Positions 1 to 8,195 of a stretch of 64,000 nt of DNA are shown in pieces. Position numbers and translations under genes: made by a program. The notes under the pieces are model-generated. The model saw only the letters and a program-made list of their open reading frames with translations. It searched no databases and was not told where the DNA came from. Source of the stretch: PALSA-660 sp963726435 (lineage in GTDB: Bacteria; Actinomycetota; Coriobacteriia; Anaerosomatales; PALSA-660); NCBI GenBank assembly GCA_963726435.1, contig CAVSCJ010000006.1, positions 558,001 to 622,000 of the forward strand, written 5' to 3'. Every line of letters starts with the position of its first letter. Position 1 is the first letter of the stretch.

Positions 1-1111
1 CTGCAAGCCGCATCGCGGTGGCGTCGTCGAACGCCGTGCGCGCTCCCTCGGGAGTCAGCAGCTTCGTGTTGGGCTTCGTCGCCGGACCGGCCACCGCAGC
101 GGCGTAGGCGGCGTAGGCGGCGTCCAACTGACCCGCGAACCGCGTCACGCTGATGCCTCTCGCCGTCACGTCGAGCGGCCCTCCTGTCGCATTGCGCGGC
201 GCGGGCAGGTCCGCCAGCAGAGCGACCGTCGGAGCGACCTGGTCCTGCGTCCCCTCGGCCGTGCCCGGCCTCACGTTCGGACCCGCGAAGACGGCCGGCA
301 CGAGCGTGACCGCGTCCTCTGGACCGCCATGGCCGCCCGTGTCGATGTGCCCGTGGTCGGATACGACGACGAACGTCGTCTCGGGCCCCTGCAGTGCCGA
401 AACGAGTCGGCCGAGGTCCCTGTCGACCTTCAGCGCCATCTCCCGGTACTCGATCGACGCGCCTCCGAAAGCGTGGCCCGCCTCGTCGACATCCGGGAAG
501 AGCACGACCAGCAGCGTCGGGCTGGTCTCGCGCGAGAGGCGGATCGCATTGTCCACGACCTCCCCGGTCATGTAGGAGCCCGCCACCCAGTCCTTCAGGA
601 ACGCGTGGCCCGTCCGCCCAACCCCGTAAAGAGTCTCGAAGTCCGTCGGGGCCGAGACCGCGACAGTCAGATCGGCCGCGAGCGCGGTGTCGACGACGGT
701 CTCCACCGGGACCCGCTCGGTGAACCAGTTGGTCGTCACCCCGCTGATCCGCTGCGGTGCTCCTGAGAACAGGGTGGTCCAGTTGGGGAACGACAGCGAC
801 GGTTGGGAGGTCCGGACCGTCGTGTCGTAGCCGTACGCACGCAGGGTGTTCAGCGTCGGCATCTCGCGCGAGACGTCCTCACGCAGACCGTCGACCACCA
901 CGTAGACGACCTGTGGCCGCCCGCTCCCGTAGACCGTGCCCTGCGCGCCCGCGTCCGCCTTCTGGCCCTCGGGCAGGTCGGCTTTGGCGTAGGGGCCGCG
1001 GTAGTCGACGACCTGGTTCCACGAGTAGTTGGCCAAGGTGTAGGCACCGTAGGCCGCGGCCAGGCACACGACGAGGCCCGCCGCGAGGGCGATCCAGCTG
1101 CGCGTCTTCAC
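1..1111 (-). CDS. Alkaline-phosphatase-superfamily phosphodiesterase, membrane-anchored (3' end beyond window)
   Basis: About 370 residues are visible and the frame runs off the left edge. An N-terminal hydrophobic segment (residues about 5-24) acts as an uncleaved anchor or signal, placing the enzyme outside the membrane. The rest fits the type I phosphodiesterase/nucleotide pyrophosphatase family. The metal-binding Asp is in VVVDGLRED (about residue 74), the likely Thr nucleophile in PNWTTLFSG (about 112), and the second metal site in VVSDHGH followed by GGHGG. Such enzymes hydrolyse phosphodiesters or phosphomonoesters using two metal ions; the substrate is unknown. The GTG start at 1111 overlaps the stop of the upstream HAD gene (GTGA) and has GGAGG upstream, so the two are probably co-translated. 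No frameshift was seen. Confidence 0.8.
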   Translation of the reverse strand, partial: MKTRSWIALAAGLVVCLAAAYGAYTLANYSWNQVVDYRGPYAKADLPEGQKADAGAQGTVYGSGRPQVVYVVVDGLREDVSREMPTLNTLRAYGYDTTVRTSQPSLSFPNWTTLFSGAPQRISGVTTNWFTERVPVETVVDTALAADLTVAVSAPTDFETLYGVGRTGHAFLKDWVAGSYMTGEVVDNAIRLSRETSPTLLVVLFPDVDEAGHAFGGASIEYREMALKVDRDLGRLVSALQGPETTFVVVSDHGHIDTGGHGGPEDAVTLVPAVFAGPNVRPGTAEGTQDQVAPTVALLADLPAPRNATGGPLDVTARGISVTRFAGQLDAAYAAYAAAVAGPATKPNTKLLTPEGARTAFDDATAMRLA

Positions 1112-1818
1112 GAGAGCGCCTCCTCCAGGTCGTCGAGCGTGATCAGGCACACTACGTCCTCGGTTGCGAGCCCGGCGCCGTGCCGGTCGATGAGAACCGG
1201 CCGCATCCCCGCTGCGCGCGCCCCTACGACGTCGGAGTAGTAGTGATCCCCCACGTGCGCGCAGCGCGACGGGTCCACGCTCAGACGCTCGCACGCGAGT
1301 TCGAAGATGCGGGGGTCGGGCTTGTGGAGGCCCACGACCGCCGATGACACGACGCAGTCGACGAGCGATCCGAGTCCGAGGCCCTCGAGCACCTTCTCGA
1401 GCCGAGTGTCCCAGTTGGATATGATCCCGACCTTCACACCCTGCGAGCGAAGGCGCTCGAACGCGGGCGCGACGTCATCGTAGGCACGCCACCTCTCCGG
1501 CTCCCCGAACGCGTCGTAGACGGCGTGCGCGAGGGACACGGCCTCCTCCTCCGGGATCCCCAGGCGCCGGCACAGCAGCGAGTACATGCCGGTCCAGACG
1601 TCCTCGGCGCGCTCGTCGCTCGTCCAGAAGGTGTCGTCGGTCCGGTATCTGTCCTCGTAATAGGCTTCGACGAGCGGCAGAACTCCCTCGATCTCATCCA
1701 GGGCATGGATGCGGCCGGAGGCGCGCAGGATCTCCTCGCAGACCCGACCGACCGAGGGGTATGCGTACAGGAGCGTGTTGCCGACGTCGAAGAAGACGGC
1801 GTCGTAGTGCCCGGTCAC
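1108..1818 (-). CDS. HAD-superfamily hydrolase (subfamily IA)
   Basis: This 236-residue protein has all four HAD motifs: motif I FFDVGNTLL with the nucleophile Asp near residue 11, motif II IISNWD, the motif III Lys in GLHKPDP, and motif IV HVGDHYYSDVVGA. The helical cap between motifs I and II is that of subfamily IA, which includes phosphoglycolate phosphatases and haloacid dehalogenases. A cytosolic phosphatase for a small phosphorylated metabolite is the likely role; the substrate cannot be read from the sequence. It starts with GTG 4 bases after the nitroreductase stop and its own stop overlaps the next gene's GTG, so it is the middle gene of a small operon. Confidence 0.85.
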   Translation of the reverse strand: MTGHYDAVFFDVGNTLLYAYPSVGRVCEEILRASGRIHALDEIEGVLPLVEAYYEDRYRTDDTFWTSDERAEDVWTGMYSLLCRRLGIPEEEAVSLAHAVYDAFGEPERWRAYDDVAPAFERLRSQGVKVGIISNWDTRLEKVLEGLGLGSLVDCVVSSAVVGLHKPDPRIFELACERLSVDPSRCAHVGDHYYSDVVGARAAGMRPVLIDRHGAGLATEDVVCLITLDDLEEALS

Positions 1819-1822
1819 CGCA

Positions 1823-2389
1823 CTAGTCGAGGTAGGTCGCGACGTCGGAGCGCCGGACGATGGGCTCGGGGATCTCGGCCGGGTGGCCGAGCAACACCAG
1901 CGAGATGATCTCGCGATCGTCGGGGATGTCGAGAAGATCCGACAGCTTGTCCCGCACCCAGAACGAGAAGGTGATGTTGCAGCAGCCCAAGCCCTCTGCG
2001 AAGGCGGCGAGCATGAAGTTCTCTATCGCGCACCCCGTGCTGAGGGCGTCGTTGATGCGGGAAGGCTCGTCTTCGGGCACGGGGACCGACACGACGACGA
2101 CGACCGGAGCGTTGCCGAGACTGGCGAAGAAGCGCTCGGCCGCCTCGTAGTCGGTTGGCGGGAGCATGTCCAGGTACTCCTGCAGGTGCACCGTCGAGAG
2201 CGCGGTGATGCCGCACACCGCGTCACGAGATGTACCGGTAGTCACGTGGAAGTGCCACGGCTGGCTGTTGCGCGTGGAAGGCGCGGCACCGGCCGCTTGG
2301 ACGATCCGCTCGATGACCTCACGGTCGACCATCGCGCCGTCGAACTTGCGGATCGAGCGACGGTTCATTATCGCCTCGTAGACTTCCAT
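1823..2389 (-). CDS. Nitroreductase-family FMN oxidoreductase
   Basis: The 188 residues begin with the family signature: an RRSIRKF segment at residues 10-16, then APSTRNSQPWHF, which contributes to FMN binding. The C-terminal part has the usual late motif VLLGHPAE. Nitroreductase-family proteins are homodimeric FMN enzymes that reduce nitro compounds, quinones or other electrophiles with NAD(P)H; the physiological substrate here is unknown. The ATG at 2389 is preceded by a GGGAGGATC ribosome-binding site. It heads the three-gene run with the HAD hydrolase and the phosphodiesterase. Confidence 0.85.
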   Translation of the reverse strand: MEVYEAIMNRRSIRKFDGAMVDREVIERIVQAAGAAPSTRNSQPWHFHVTTGTSRDAVCGITALSTVHLQEYLDMLPPTDYEAAERFFASLGNAPVVVVVSVPVPEDEPSRINDALSTGCAIENFMLAAFAEGLGCCNITFSFWVRDKLSDLLDIPDDREIISLVLLGHPAEIPEPIVRRSDVATYLD

Positions 2390-2477
2390 GATCCTCCCTC
2401 GTCCTCGCTGGACCAGCCGATGTTACCGCACGGTCGAGTCCCGACGATCCCGGCCCCACAAGACCCCGGCTCGCGAC

Positions 2478-3266
2478 CTATCCGTCGGATCGCGCAGGCA
2501 TGACCCTGCGCTTCGCCAGCTTCACGCGGGTACCGCCGGCGGCACCTGCGCCGAACTCGACGGAATCCATGAGTGCCCGCATGAAGAGTACCCCCCGTCC
2601 GCTCGGCGCGAAGACGTCTGTCGAGGACTCCGCGTTTCCGTCGAAGCCGCCCCCGCTGTCGCTCACGGTGATCTCGACTCGGTCGTCGAAAGCGGTCACC
2701 TCCAGGCCGATGACGTCGAGAGCCCCCTTGGGAGATCCGTGCCGCACTGCGTTGGCCAGTGCCTCCCCGGCCGCGACCTTGATGTCGAACACCGTCGAGT
2801 CCGGAAGGTCCAGCGGCTCGAGCATGGCAGCGATCCGCGAGCGTGTCTCGGACATGACTCTGGAGTCCCCGGGGATCTCGAAGGAGCGGGTCCACAGCGG
2901 CTCGCCTGCGGCCTCCTGAGAACCCAGCCCGGATAGGGCCGCCTCCACCGAGTCGGACACGAACACCGATGGGGCGACCCCGATCAAGCCCGACAGCTCG
3001 AGGATACGGGCGACATCGCGACCCGCGCCCGCGAGCTTCAGAGAGCCGGATATGGGCTGCAGCTGGCGATCGGCCCACACCAGAAGGCCCAGGGCCGAGG
3101 AATCGATGTAGTCGACCTCGGCGAGGTCGAGGATGATCGTGTGGCAGCCCTCGAGGATCGCGCTCTCTATCGCTTCGCGTACGGATGGGACGGTCACGGA
3201 GTCGATATCACCCGACAGATGGGCGATACACGTTCCCCTGCCGATCTGTCGTTCAAGCGTGAGCAC
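2478..3266 (-). CDS. Fused anti-sigma antagonist (STAS) and anti-sigma kinase (HATPase_c) protein
   Basis: The 262 residues form two modules. Residues about 5-100 are a STAS domain with the SpoIIAA/RsbV-type loop VDYIDSSALGLL, where Ser56/Ser57 is the expected phosphorylation site. Residues about 135-262 are a serine-kinase ATPase of the RsbW/SpoIIAB class, with N box GEALANAVRHG, G1 box VSDSGGGFD and G2 box GRGVLFMRAL. In known partner-switching systems these are separate proteins; here the kinase and its substrate share one chain. The gene starts with GTG, 42 bases after a large SpoIIE-type phosphatase, which would dephosphorylate the STAS serine. No partner sigma factor is adjacent, so the output is unknown. 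Confidence 0.85.
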   Translation of the reverse strand: MLTLERQIGRGTCIAHLSGDIDSVTVPSVREAIESAILEGCHTIILDLAEVDYIDSSALGLLVWADRQLQPISGSLKLAGAGRDVARILELSGLIGVAPSVFVSDSVEAALSGLGSQEAAGEPLWTRSFEIPGDSRVMSETRSRIAAMLEPLDLPDSTVFDIKVAAGEALANAVRHGSPKGALDVIGLEVTAFDDRVEITVSDSGGGFDGNAESSTDVFAPSGRGVLFMRALMDSVEFGAGAAGGTRVKLAKRRVMPARSDG

Positions 3267-3308
3267 GCGTCGACTCCTCTGACGACCTGTCGTGTCTTCT
3301 TGCGGAAC

Positions 3309-6300
3309 CTACCCGTCCTGATTGTCACTCACACTCTCGCCGCCCGTCTTGAGTCCCACACGCCTGACGGCGAGCGCGGCGGCGTCGTCCTTCAGCGGCC
3401 CGTCGGCGTAGGACTTGACCGCCTCCAGGAGCGAGTCCAGGCACTCTCGCGCCGTGGGGGTTCTCCGTAGAACCCAACGAACGCGTCCCTCCCCGAACAG
3501 GCGCACGCCGCGCCGCGCTTCTGTGACCCCGTCGGTGTAGAGCAGCACCATGTCGCCCGCCCTCAGGCCCACCTCCAGCTCGCCGTATTCCGCGTGAGGA
3601 ACGGCGCCCAGCAGCGGTCCGGTGGCGCCGAGGCGCTCCGTCCTGCGCGTGTCCACCCGACGCAGCAGTGCCGGAGGATGCCCACCGTCGGCATAGGTCA
3701 GGACGCCCGATTCGCAGTCGAGCATGCCCACCCACATCGTCACTATGTCCGCAGGGTCGCCCGCAGCCACGACCTGGCGGTTCAACTCGGTCAACGCCGC
3801 TGCAGGTCCTGCGCCTCCTCCGATCAGGCCGCGTAGAGTGAACTTGACCATCGAGGTCTTGGTGGCTGCCGCAACTCCCTTGCCGCACACGTCGCCTATG
3901 GCCAACACGACACCGCCGCTCTCCGTCACGAACAGATCGTAGAAGTCGCCACCGATCTCCGCTTCGGCACCGCAAGGAAGGTAGAAACTCGCCGTCTCGA
4001 GCCCGGCGACCGCCGGTAGCCGATTCGGGAGTATGGACGCCTGAAGCACCGACGCCAACCGGTGCTCCTTCCCGTAGAGCGCCGCCGTGTCGATCGCGAG
4101 CGCCGCCTGGGCGGCGAAGGTGAGCAGCAGGTCGACGTCCTCCCCGGAGAAGGCCGCGGCCTCCCTCGCGTAGACCGCGAGCACACCGATCGGCCGCCCT
4201 CGCGCCTTCAGCGGGACTGCCAGCAGAGACTCGAACCCATTCGAGGACGCTATCTGCGCCAACGGGCTCGGGCGCTCGGAGAGATCCCCGTAGGATAGCG
4301 GCAGCCCAGACGCGAAGACCCTGCCTGCGATGTCCTCTCCGGGCGCAGCCTGGTAGTAGAGCATCTCGCCCGCAGACAGGCCTCGCGCCATGGTGGTTGC
4401 GACCACGTTGCTTCCCGCCTCGTAGGACATCAACGCCACCGCATCGGCCGATAGGATCTTCTGGACTACGTCCAGCACGCGGTTCAACACGGCCCCGATC
4501 TGCAGCTCCGAGGAGACCGCTTGGCTGATACGGAAGACTGTCTCCAAGTTCGCCGCGCGCGCCCGCGCCTGCTGCAGGAGGTGCGCGTTGCGGATCGCGA
4601 GCGATACCTGATGCCCGATCGTGCCCGCCACCGACAGCTTGCCGACGCTGGGACGCCGCATGCGAGCCCGGTCGTGCAGGACCAGAGCGCCCCTGGCGAT
4701 GCCGCCTTGCAGCACGGGAATGAAGAGGGCGCTCCCCCACTCGGGCCCGGTCGCTTCCAGAACGTCCGGCCGTCCCCGCACGTCGTCGATCACGATCGGC
4801 GCGTCGGTCGGCTTGCCAGGCTCCCTCTCCGCGGCTTCGACAAGGCGCCAGATCGCGAGCAGCCTTCCATCTTCGTCGGGATCCGAAGGCAAAGCGAGAC
4901 CGAGTTGCTGGCGCCCCTCCAGCGCCACACCCCACCCGCCGTAGCCTAGTAGCTCTGCGGCGATGGCCGCGCAGCTACTCAGCGCATGCCCGAGGTCGCC
5001 GGGGCGGACCGTGAGCTCAGCCACCGAACGAAGCGCCTCGGCCTCCCGGCGCGACACACGCTCCTCGGCGAAGAGCCGCGACGTGCGCACCGCCACGGCA
5101 GCGTTCGCGCTGAAGATGCGCATGGTCTCGATCTGTGCGTCGCTGAACAGGCGGCGACCCGGGGCCAGTACGACCACGACGCCGATGGCATCCGAACCGA
5201 TGGCGAGAGGCACGACCACGCCTGCGCGCTCCGGGTCTGCGCCGAACAGGCTGAAGATCGCTCTCGCGCCGAGCGGCGCGTCCCCGGTGAACGGCACCGT
5301 CATCCGTTCGGCGAACGCGCTGCTCAGAGGCGATGGCTGGTCGAGCGGCACCAGCAGCGTGGCCGCGGGAGCCGCCAATCCGCGTCCGCGCGCCAGCGAC
5401 AGGGAGAGACCTGAAGCGTCCGACAGGAGCACGGCGCAGTCTCCTGTGCCGAAGATGCGCCCGATCGCGTTCAGGACCGAGTCCAACTCGTCGTCGAGGC
5501 TCGAGGCCGAGGCCAGCAGTTGGGCCATGTCCTGGAGCGCGTTCAACCGCACACCCATGTCGTTGAAGGCCTCGGCGACCTTCCCCATCTCGTCGTCGCG
5601 GACGATTCGGAGAGGCCGGACGTATCCGCCTGCTGCGACGTCGCGAGCCCGCTGCTCGAACACGGTGAGCGGCGCCAGCACCCGCCGGCTGTAGAAGAGC
5701 GCCAAGGCGGCCGCGGCAGCTATCACGAGCAGCACCGCGAGGAACGCGGGCGCGAGTGCCTCCTTGGCGCGAGCGAAGGCGTCCGCCTCCGCCTCGAGGA
5801 CGATGACGCGCCACCCGAGGCCATGGTCGGGGACCATGAGCCCCCACGCCCCCGCCAGGGCCCCAGCGGAAGGAGACCTGGCTGTCGCGGTGCCTCGGAT
5901 CGTCTCGGTGCCCTCCGCCGAGAAGGCGATCGTCCCGATGTCGACTGCAGGACCTCCCGCCCCCGACATGACTGGCCGCGACGACCGGTCCACGACCAGA
6001 GCGACGATCGTGCCCGCCGATTGCGCAACGTCATTCAGAGTCCCGACGAGGTACTCGTCGCGGACCCGCGCGAGCAGCGTCACGCTGCGAGTGTCCTCGT
6101 CCGCGATGCGGCCCGCCCACAGCCTCCCCGGCTCGCCGTTCCCGTCGACCCAGACCAGGACAGGACTCCCTGCCGGGGCGGTCGCGAGTGCGGACGTGAT
6201 CTGAGCGGACGCGGCGGGACCGATGTCGTCCGACGAAGAGACGACGCCGAGGTCGTCCAAGAACGCGAGAGCGTCGAAGATGTCGGCGCGCAGTTCGAGC

Positions 6301-6587
6301 AGCTCGTCCATCCGCGTCTCGCCGACGGTCGAAGGCGCGGCGGGAGTGTCGATCTCGGATGCCGCCGACTCGAGCGCGCGCTCGGCGTTGCCGAGGCGAG
6401 CATCCATGGCCCCGGAGACAAGGGACCTGAAGACCTCGAGCCGCATCCGCTCGTCGGCCAGAACCGACCTGTAGACGCCGACGAGCGAGATTACGGAGAC
6501 CAACGCCACGGCGACCGCCAGAGAGGCGACCGTGAGGAGTGTGATCCGGTTCGAAAGCCCCATGCCCCGAGAACGCGTACCGCTCAC
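3309..6587 (-). CDS. Membrane sensor PP2C/SpoIIE phosphatase with HAMP and three GAF domains
   Basis: This 1092-residue RsbU-like receptor has a membrane helix (about 12-33), an extracytoplasmic sensor region (34-280), a second helix (about 281-301) and HAMP (about 300-350). Three GAF-like domains follow (about 355-490, 520-665 and 680-830), then a C-terminal SpoIIE phosphatase. The phosphatase keeps its metal-binding acids: GGDFYDL, IGDVCGKG, YTDGVTEAR and a terminal KDDAAALAV. It should sense an external signal plus a cytosolic ligand or redox state and dephosphorylate a STAS protein. The obvious substrate is the STAS-kinase fusion encoded 42 bases downstream. The GTG at 6587 follows a GGGG tract; ATG at 6563 is an alternative start. 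Confidence 0.9.
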   Translation of the reverse strand: MSGTRSRGMGLSNRITLLTVASLAVAVALVSVISLVGVYRSVLADERMRLEVFRSLVSGAMDARLGNAERALESAASEIDTPAAPSTVGETRMDELLELRADIFDALAFLDDLGVVSSSDDIGPAASAQITSALATAPAGSPVLVWVDGNGEPGRLWAGRIADEDTRSVTLLARVRDEYLVGTLNDVAQSAGTIVALVVDRSSRPVMSGAGGPAVDIGTIAFSAEGTETIRGTATARSPSAGALAGAWGLMVPDHGLGWRVIVLEAEADAFARAKEALAPAFLAVLLVIAAAAALALFYSRRVLAPLTVFEQRARDVAAGGYVRPLRIVRDDEMGKVAEAFNDMGVRLNALQDMAQLLASASSLDDELDSVLNAIGRIFGTGDCAVLLSDASGLSLSLARGRGLAAPAATLLVPLDQPSPLSSAFAERMTVPFTGDAPLGARAIFSLFGADPERAGVVVPLAIGSDAIGVVVVLAPGRRLFSDAQIETMRIFSANAAVAVRTSRLFAEERVSRREAEALRSVAELTVRPGDLGHALSSCAAIAAELLGYGGWGVALEGRQQLGLALPSDPDEDGRLLAIWRLVEAAEREPGKPTDAPIVIDDVRGRPDVLEATGPEWGSALFIPVLQGGIARGALVLHDRARMRRPSVGKLSVAGTIGHQVSLAIRNAHLLQQARARAANLETVFRISQAVSSELQIGAVLNRVLDVVQKILSADAVALMSYEAGSNVVATTMARGLSAGEMLYYQAAPGEDIAGRVFASGLPLSYGDLSERPSPLAQIASSNGFESLLAVPLKARGRPIGVLAVYAREAAAFSGEDVDLLLTFAAQAALAIDTAALYGKEHRLASVLQASILPNRLPAVAGLETASFYLPCGAEAEIGGDFYDLFVTESGGVVLAIGDVCGKGVAAATKTSMVKFTLRGLIGGGAGPAAALTELNRQVVAAGDPADIVTMWVGMLDCESGVLTYADGGHPPALLRRVDTRRTERLGATGPLLGAVPHAEYGELEVGLRAGDMVLLYTDGVTEARRGVRLFGEGRVRWVLRRTPTARECLDSLLEAVKSYADGPLKDDAAALAVRRVGLKTGGESVSDNQDG

Positions 6588-6656
6588 CCCCGTCCCAGAC
6601 GAGCCGCGCGTCCATCACATCGTAGACCCCAGCGCCTTGGCGCTGCCAGCGCGGCT

Positions 6657-7379
6657 CTACCCGGACGCGAACGGGATCCAGCGGGAGATGAACGTGGTGA
6701 CGGATCCGAGCGTGTCCGTGGCGACCAGGACACCCAGCAGCATGAGGACGACGCCCGACACGCGGGAGATGGCGTGCGCATGCCTGTTGATGGCCTTGAC
6801 GAACCGCCCGGCGCTCTCCATGAGACCCGCCATCAGCATGAACGGGATGCCCAGACCGGCGGAGTAGACGGCGAGCAGCGCAGCGCCCTCCCCTGCTCGT
6901 CCGCTCTTGGCGGCGAGCATGAGTATCGAGCCGAGGATGGGCCCGACGCACGGGGTCCAGGCAAAGCCGAAGGCCATGCCCATCACTGGCGCCGCCCACT
7001 TGCCTAGGGCGCGCGTCCGCGCACCGTCGAAGCGGGCCTGCCCGTAGAGCCACGGCACCTTCACGATCCCCAAGAGCAGGAACCCGAAGAGGAAGATGAC
7101 AAGACCCGAGACCTTCGAGACGAGCTCCCGGTTCTGCGTGAGCGCACCGCCGATAAGTGAAGCGGAGACTCCAAGTGCCACGAAGACGGCCGAGAACCCG
7201 AGCACGAAGAGCGCGGCGGGCAACAGCACTCCGGACGCGCGGGCACGGCGTGGCGCTCCGACGACGGCCAACCCGCCTAGAAAGGACAGGTAGCCTGGCA
7301 CGAGCGGTAGCACGCAAGGGGACACGAACGAGGCGATCCCTGCACCGAGCGCGGCGGCAAGCCCGATCTGACCCGTCAA
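6657..7379 (-). CDS. ccdA: CcdA-type thiol-disulfide membrane transporter
   Basis: The 240 residues hold about six membrane helices and the two conserved Cys sites of the CcdA/DsbD transmembrane family: FVSPCVLPL near residue 22 in helix 1 and WTPCVGPI in helix 4. CcdA carries reducing power from cytosolic thioredoxin across the membrane to keep apocytochrome c Cys pairs, or other extracytoplasmic thiols, reduced. That fits the multihaem cytochrome elsewhere in the window. The gene ends 69 bases before the SpoIIE phosphatase gene and follows the CopZ-like gene with a short gap, so it may belong to the zinc-ribbon/metal-protein transcript. The start is GTG or a nearby codon; the residue after it (Thr) agrees with the family. 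Confidence 0.88.
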   Translation of the reverse strand: MTGQIGLAAALGAGIASFVSPCVLPLVPGYLSFLGGLAVVGAPRRARASGVLLPAALFVLGFSAVFVALGVSASLIGGALTQNRELVSKVSGLVIFLFGFLLLGIVKVPWLYGQARFDGARTRALGKWAAPVMGMAFGFAWTPCVGPILGSILMLAAKSGRAGEGAALLAVYSAGLGIPFMLMAGLMESAGRFVKAINRHAHAISRVSGVVLMLLGVLVATDTLGSVTTFISRWIPFASG

Positions 7380-7439
7380 GACACCCCCTTCCCAGCCGGT
7401 CCGACCCGGTCGTCCAGGAGCCGTGGGCCGCTGGACCCG

Positions 7440-7664
7440 CTACTCAGGCGGCTCCGCGCCGTAACCGGCGGCGACGATGGCCGCGATCAGGGCGTCAACG
7501 GTCACGAGGTCCGGATCGTACGTCACATCGGTCATACCCGTTCGGAAGTCCGACGTGGCCTCCTCGACGCCCGGCAAGTCCTCGAGCTCCATCTTCACGA
7601 CCATGGAGCAGGACTGGCAGTGCATCCCGGTGGTCTTCAGACGAACGATCATCTTGGCAGCCAT
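7440..7664 (-). CDS. CopZ-like heavy-metal-associated (HMA) domain protein
   Basis: This is a single ferredoxin-like HMA domain of 74 residues. It has the metal-binding loop TTGMHCQSCSMVV (CxxC), the usual acidic surface and the C-terminal AAGYGAEPPE end. Such proteins carry Cu(I), or related soft metals, to P-type ATPases and regulators. I chose ATG at 7664 because AGAGGTGGG sits at good spacing upstream; GTG at 7673 would add three residues. It lies between the zinc-ribbon protein and CcdA. A csoR regulator lies 6 kb away, so a role in copper handling is plausible, but no copper box was seen in front of this gene. Confidence 0.85.
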   Translation of the reverse strand: MAAKMIVRLKTTGMHCQSCSMVVKMELEDLPGVEEATSDFRTGMTDVTYDPDLVTVDALIAAIVAAGYGAEPPE

Positions 7665-7742
7665 CGATCCCACCTCTTGTTCGCGGCCCGGAGGGCTGGA
7701 GTGCTGTTCCGGTCCGAAGATACCCCAGCTCGGCGGCAGCGG

Positions 7743-8093
7743 TCATGAAGCCGAACGGGCGGAGACTTCGTTCGGCGCTGATCGCTCGACCCGCGACCCG
7801 CAGTACGGGCAGAGCCGCCACTCCTTGAGGATCGGACCGCCGCAGGCCCCACACTGCACATATGGGTCCTCTTCGGCCCGGTCCACGACCTTCCTCGTCA
7901 GGAGGAACCAGGCCGCGGCGCCGGCGCCCAGCAACACCAGAACGGGAAGTGCGACCAAGAGATCGTGCGTTTGGGTGCCCCCGCCCGTCGTGGGGTCGCC
8001 CCCCAGTGAACTCACGACCCAGAAGAACGTCGCCATGCCGAAGACGGTGCCGATTATGGCAACCAGCCCTATGCGGCCGTTCCTGTCGCCCAT
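7743..8093 (-). CDS. Small membrane protein with C-terminal zinc ribbon, under a sigma-54-type promoter
   Basis: The 116 residues have two membrane helices (about 7-30 and 45-66) and a cytosolic tail with a four-Cys ribbon: QCGACGG, then WRLCPYCGSRV (two CxxC pairs 14 residues apart). No family function is recognised; such ribbons usually bind structural zinc or act in protein contacts. The notable feature is its control region. A near-consensus -24/-12 element lies at 8137-8152, about 45 bases before the start and just after the NtrC-type activator gene. That makes this protein a likely direct output of the local sigma-54 system. The next gene downstream (CopZ-like) may be co-transcribed. 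Confidence 0.7.
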   Translation of the reverse strand: MGDRNGRIGLVAIIGTVFGMATFFWVVSSLGGDPTTGGGTQTHDLLVALPVLVLLGAGAAAWFLLTRKVVDRAEEDPYVQCGACGGPILKEWRLCPYCGSRVERSAPNEVSARSAS

Positions 8094-8136
8094 CGAGTCC
8101 CCGGTTCGCCGAACCTGCGCCTAGAAGGCCGTATCG

Positions 8137-8152
8137 TGCAAGGCATGTGCCA
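8137..8152 (-). promoter_or_regulatory. Sigma-54 (-24/-12) promoter
   Basis: On the minus strand this site reads TGGCACATGCCTTGCA. It matches the sigma-54 consensus TGGCAC-N5-TTGCW at every defined position: the GG and GC dinucleotides are correctly spaced. Transcription would start near 8126 and read the zinc-ribbon gene beginning at 8093. The site falls in the only gap between that gene and the NtrC-type activator gene, next to rpoN, so its position supports it independently of the match. Enhancer sites for the activator were not identified. Confidence 0.8.
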
Positions 8153-8195
8153 ATGCGGGAGTCGCCGGTGCCACCCTTCAACGGGACAACTAGGC

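Noticed and set aside
101..124. Short tandem repeat of GCGTAGGCG units
   Set aside because: It encodes Ala-Ala-Tyr repeats inside the phosphodiesterase gene and has too few units to be a separate element.
5520..7007. A 495-residue plus-strand reading frame
   Set aside because: Antisense to the SpoIIE phosphatase and CcdA genes, both of which have full sets of family motifs.
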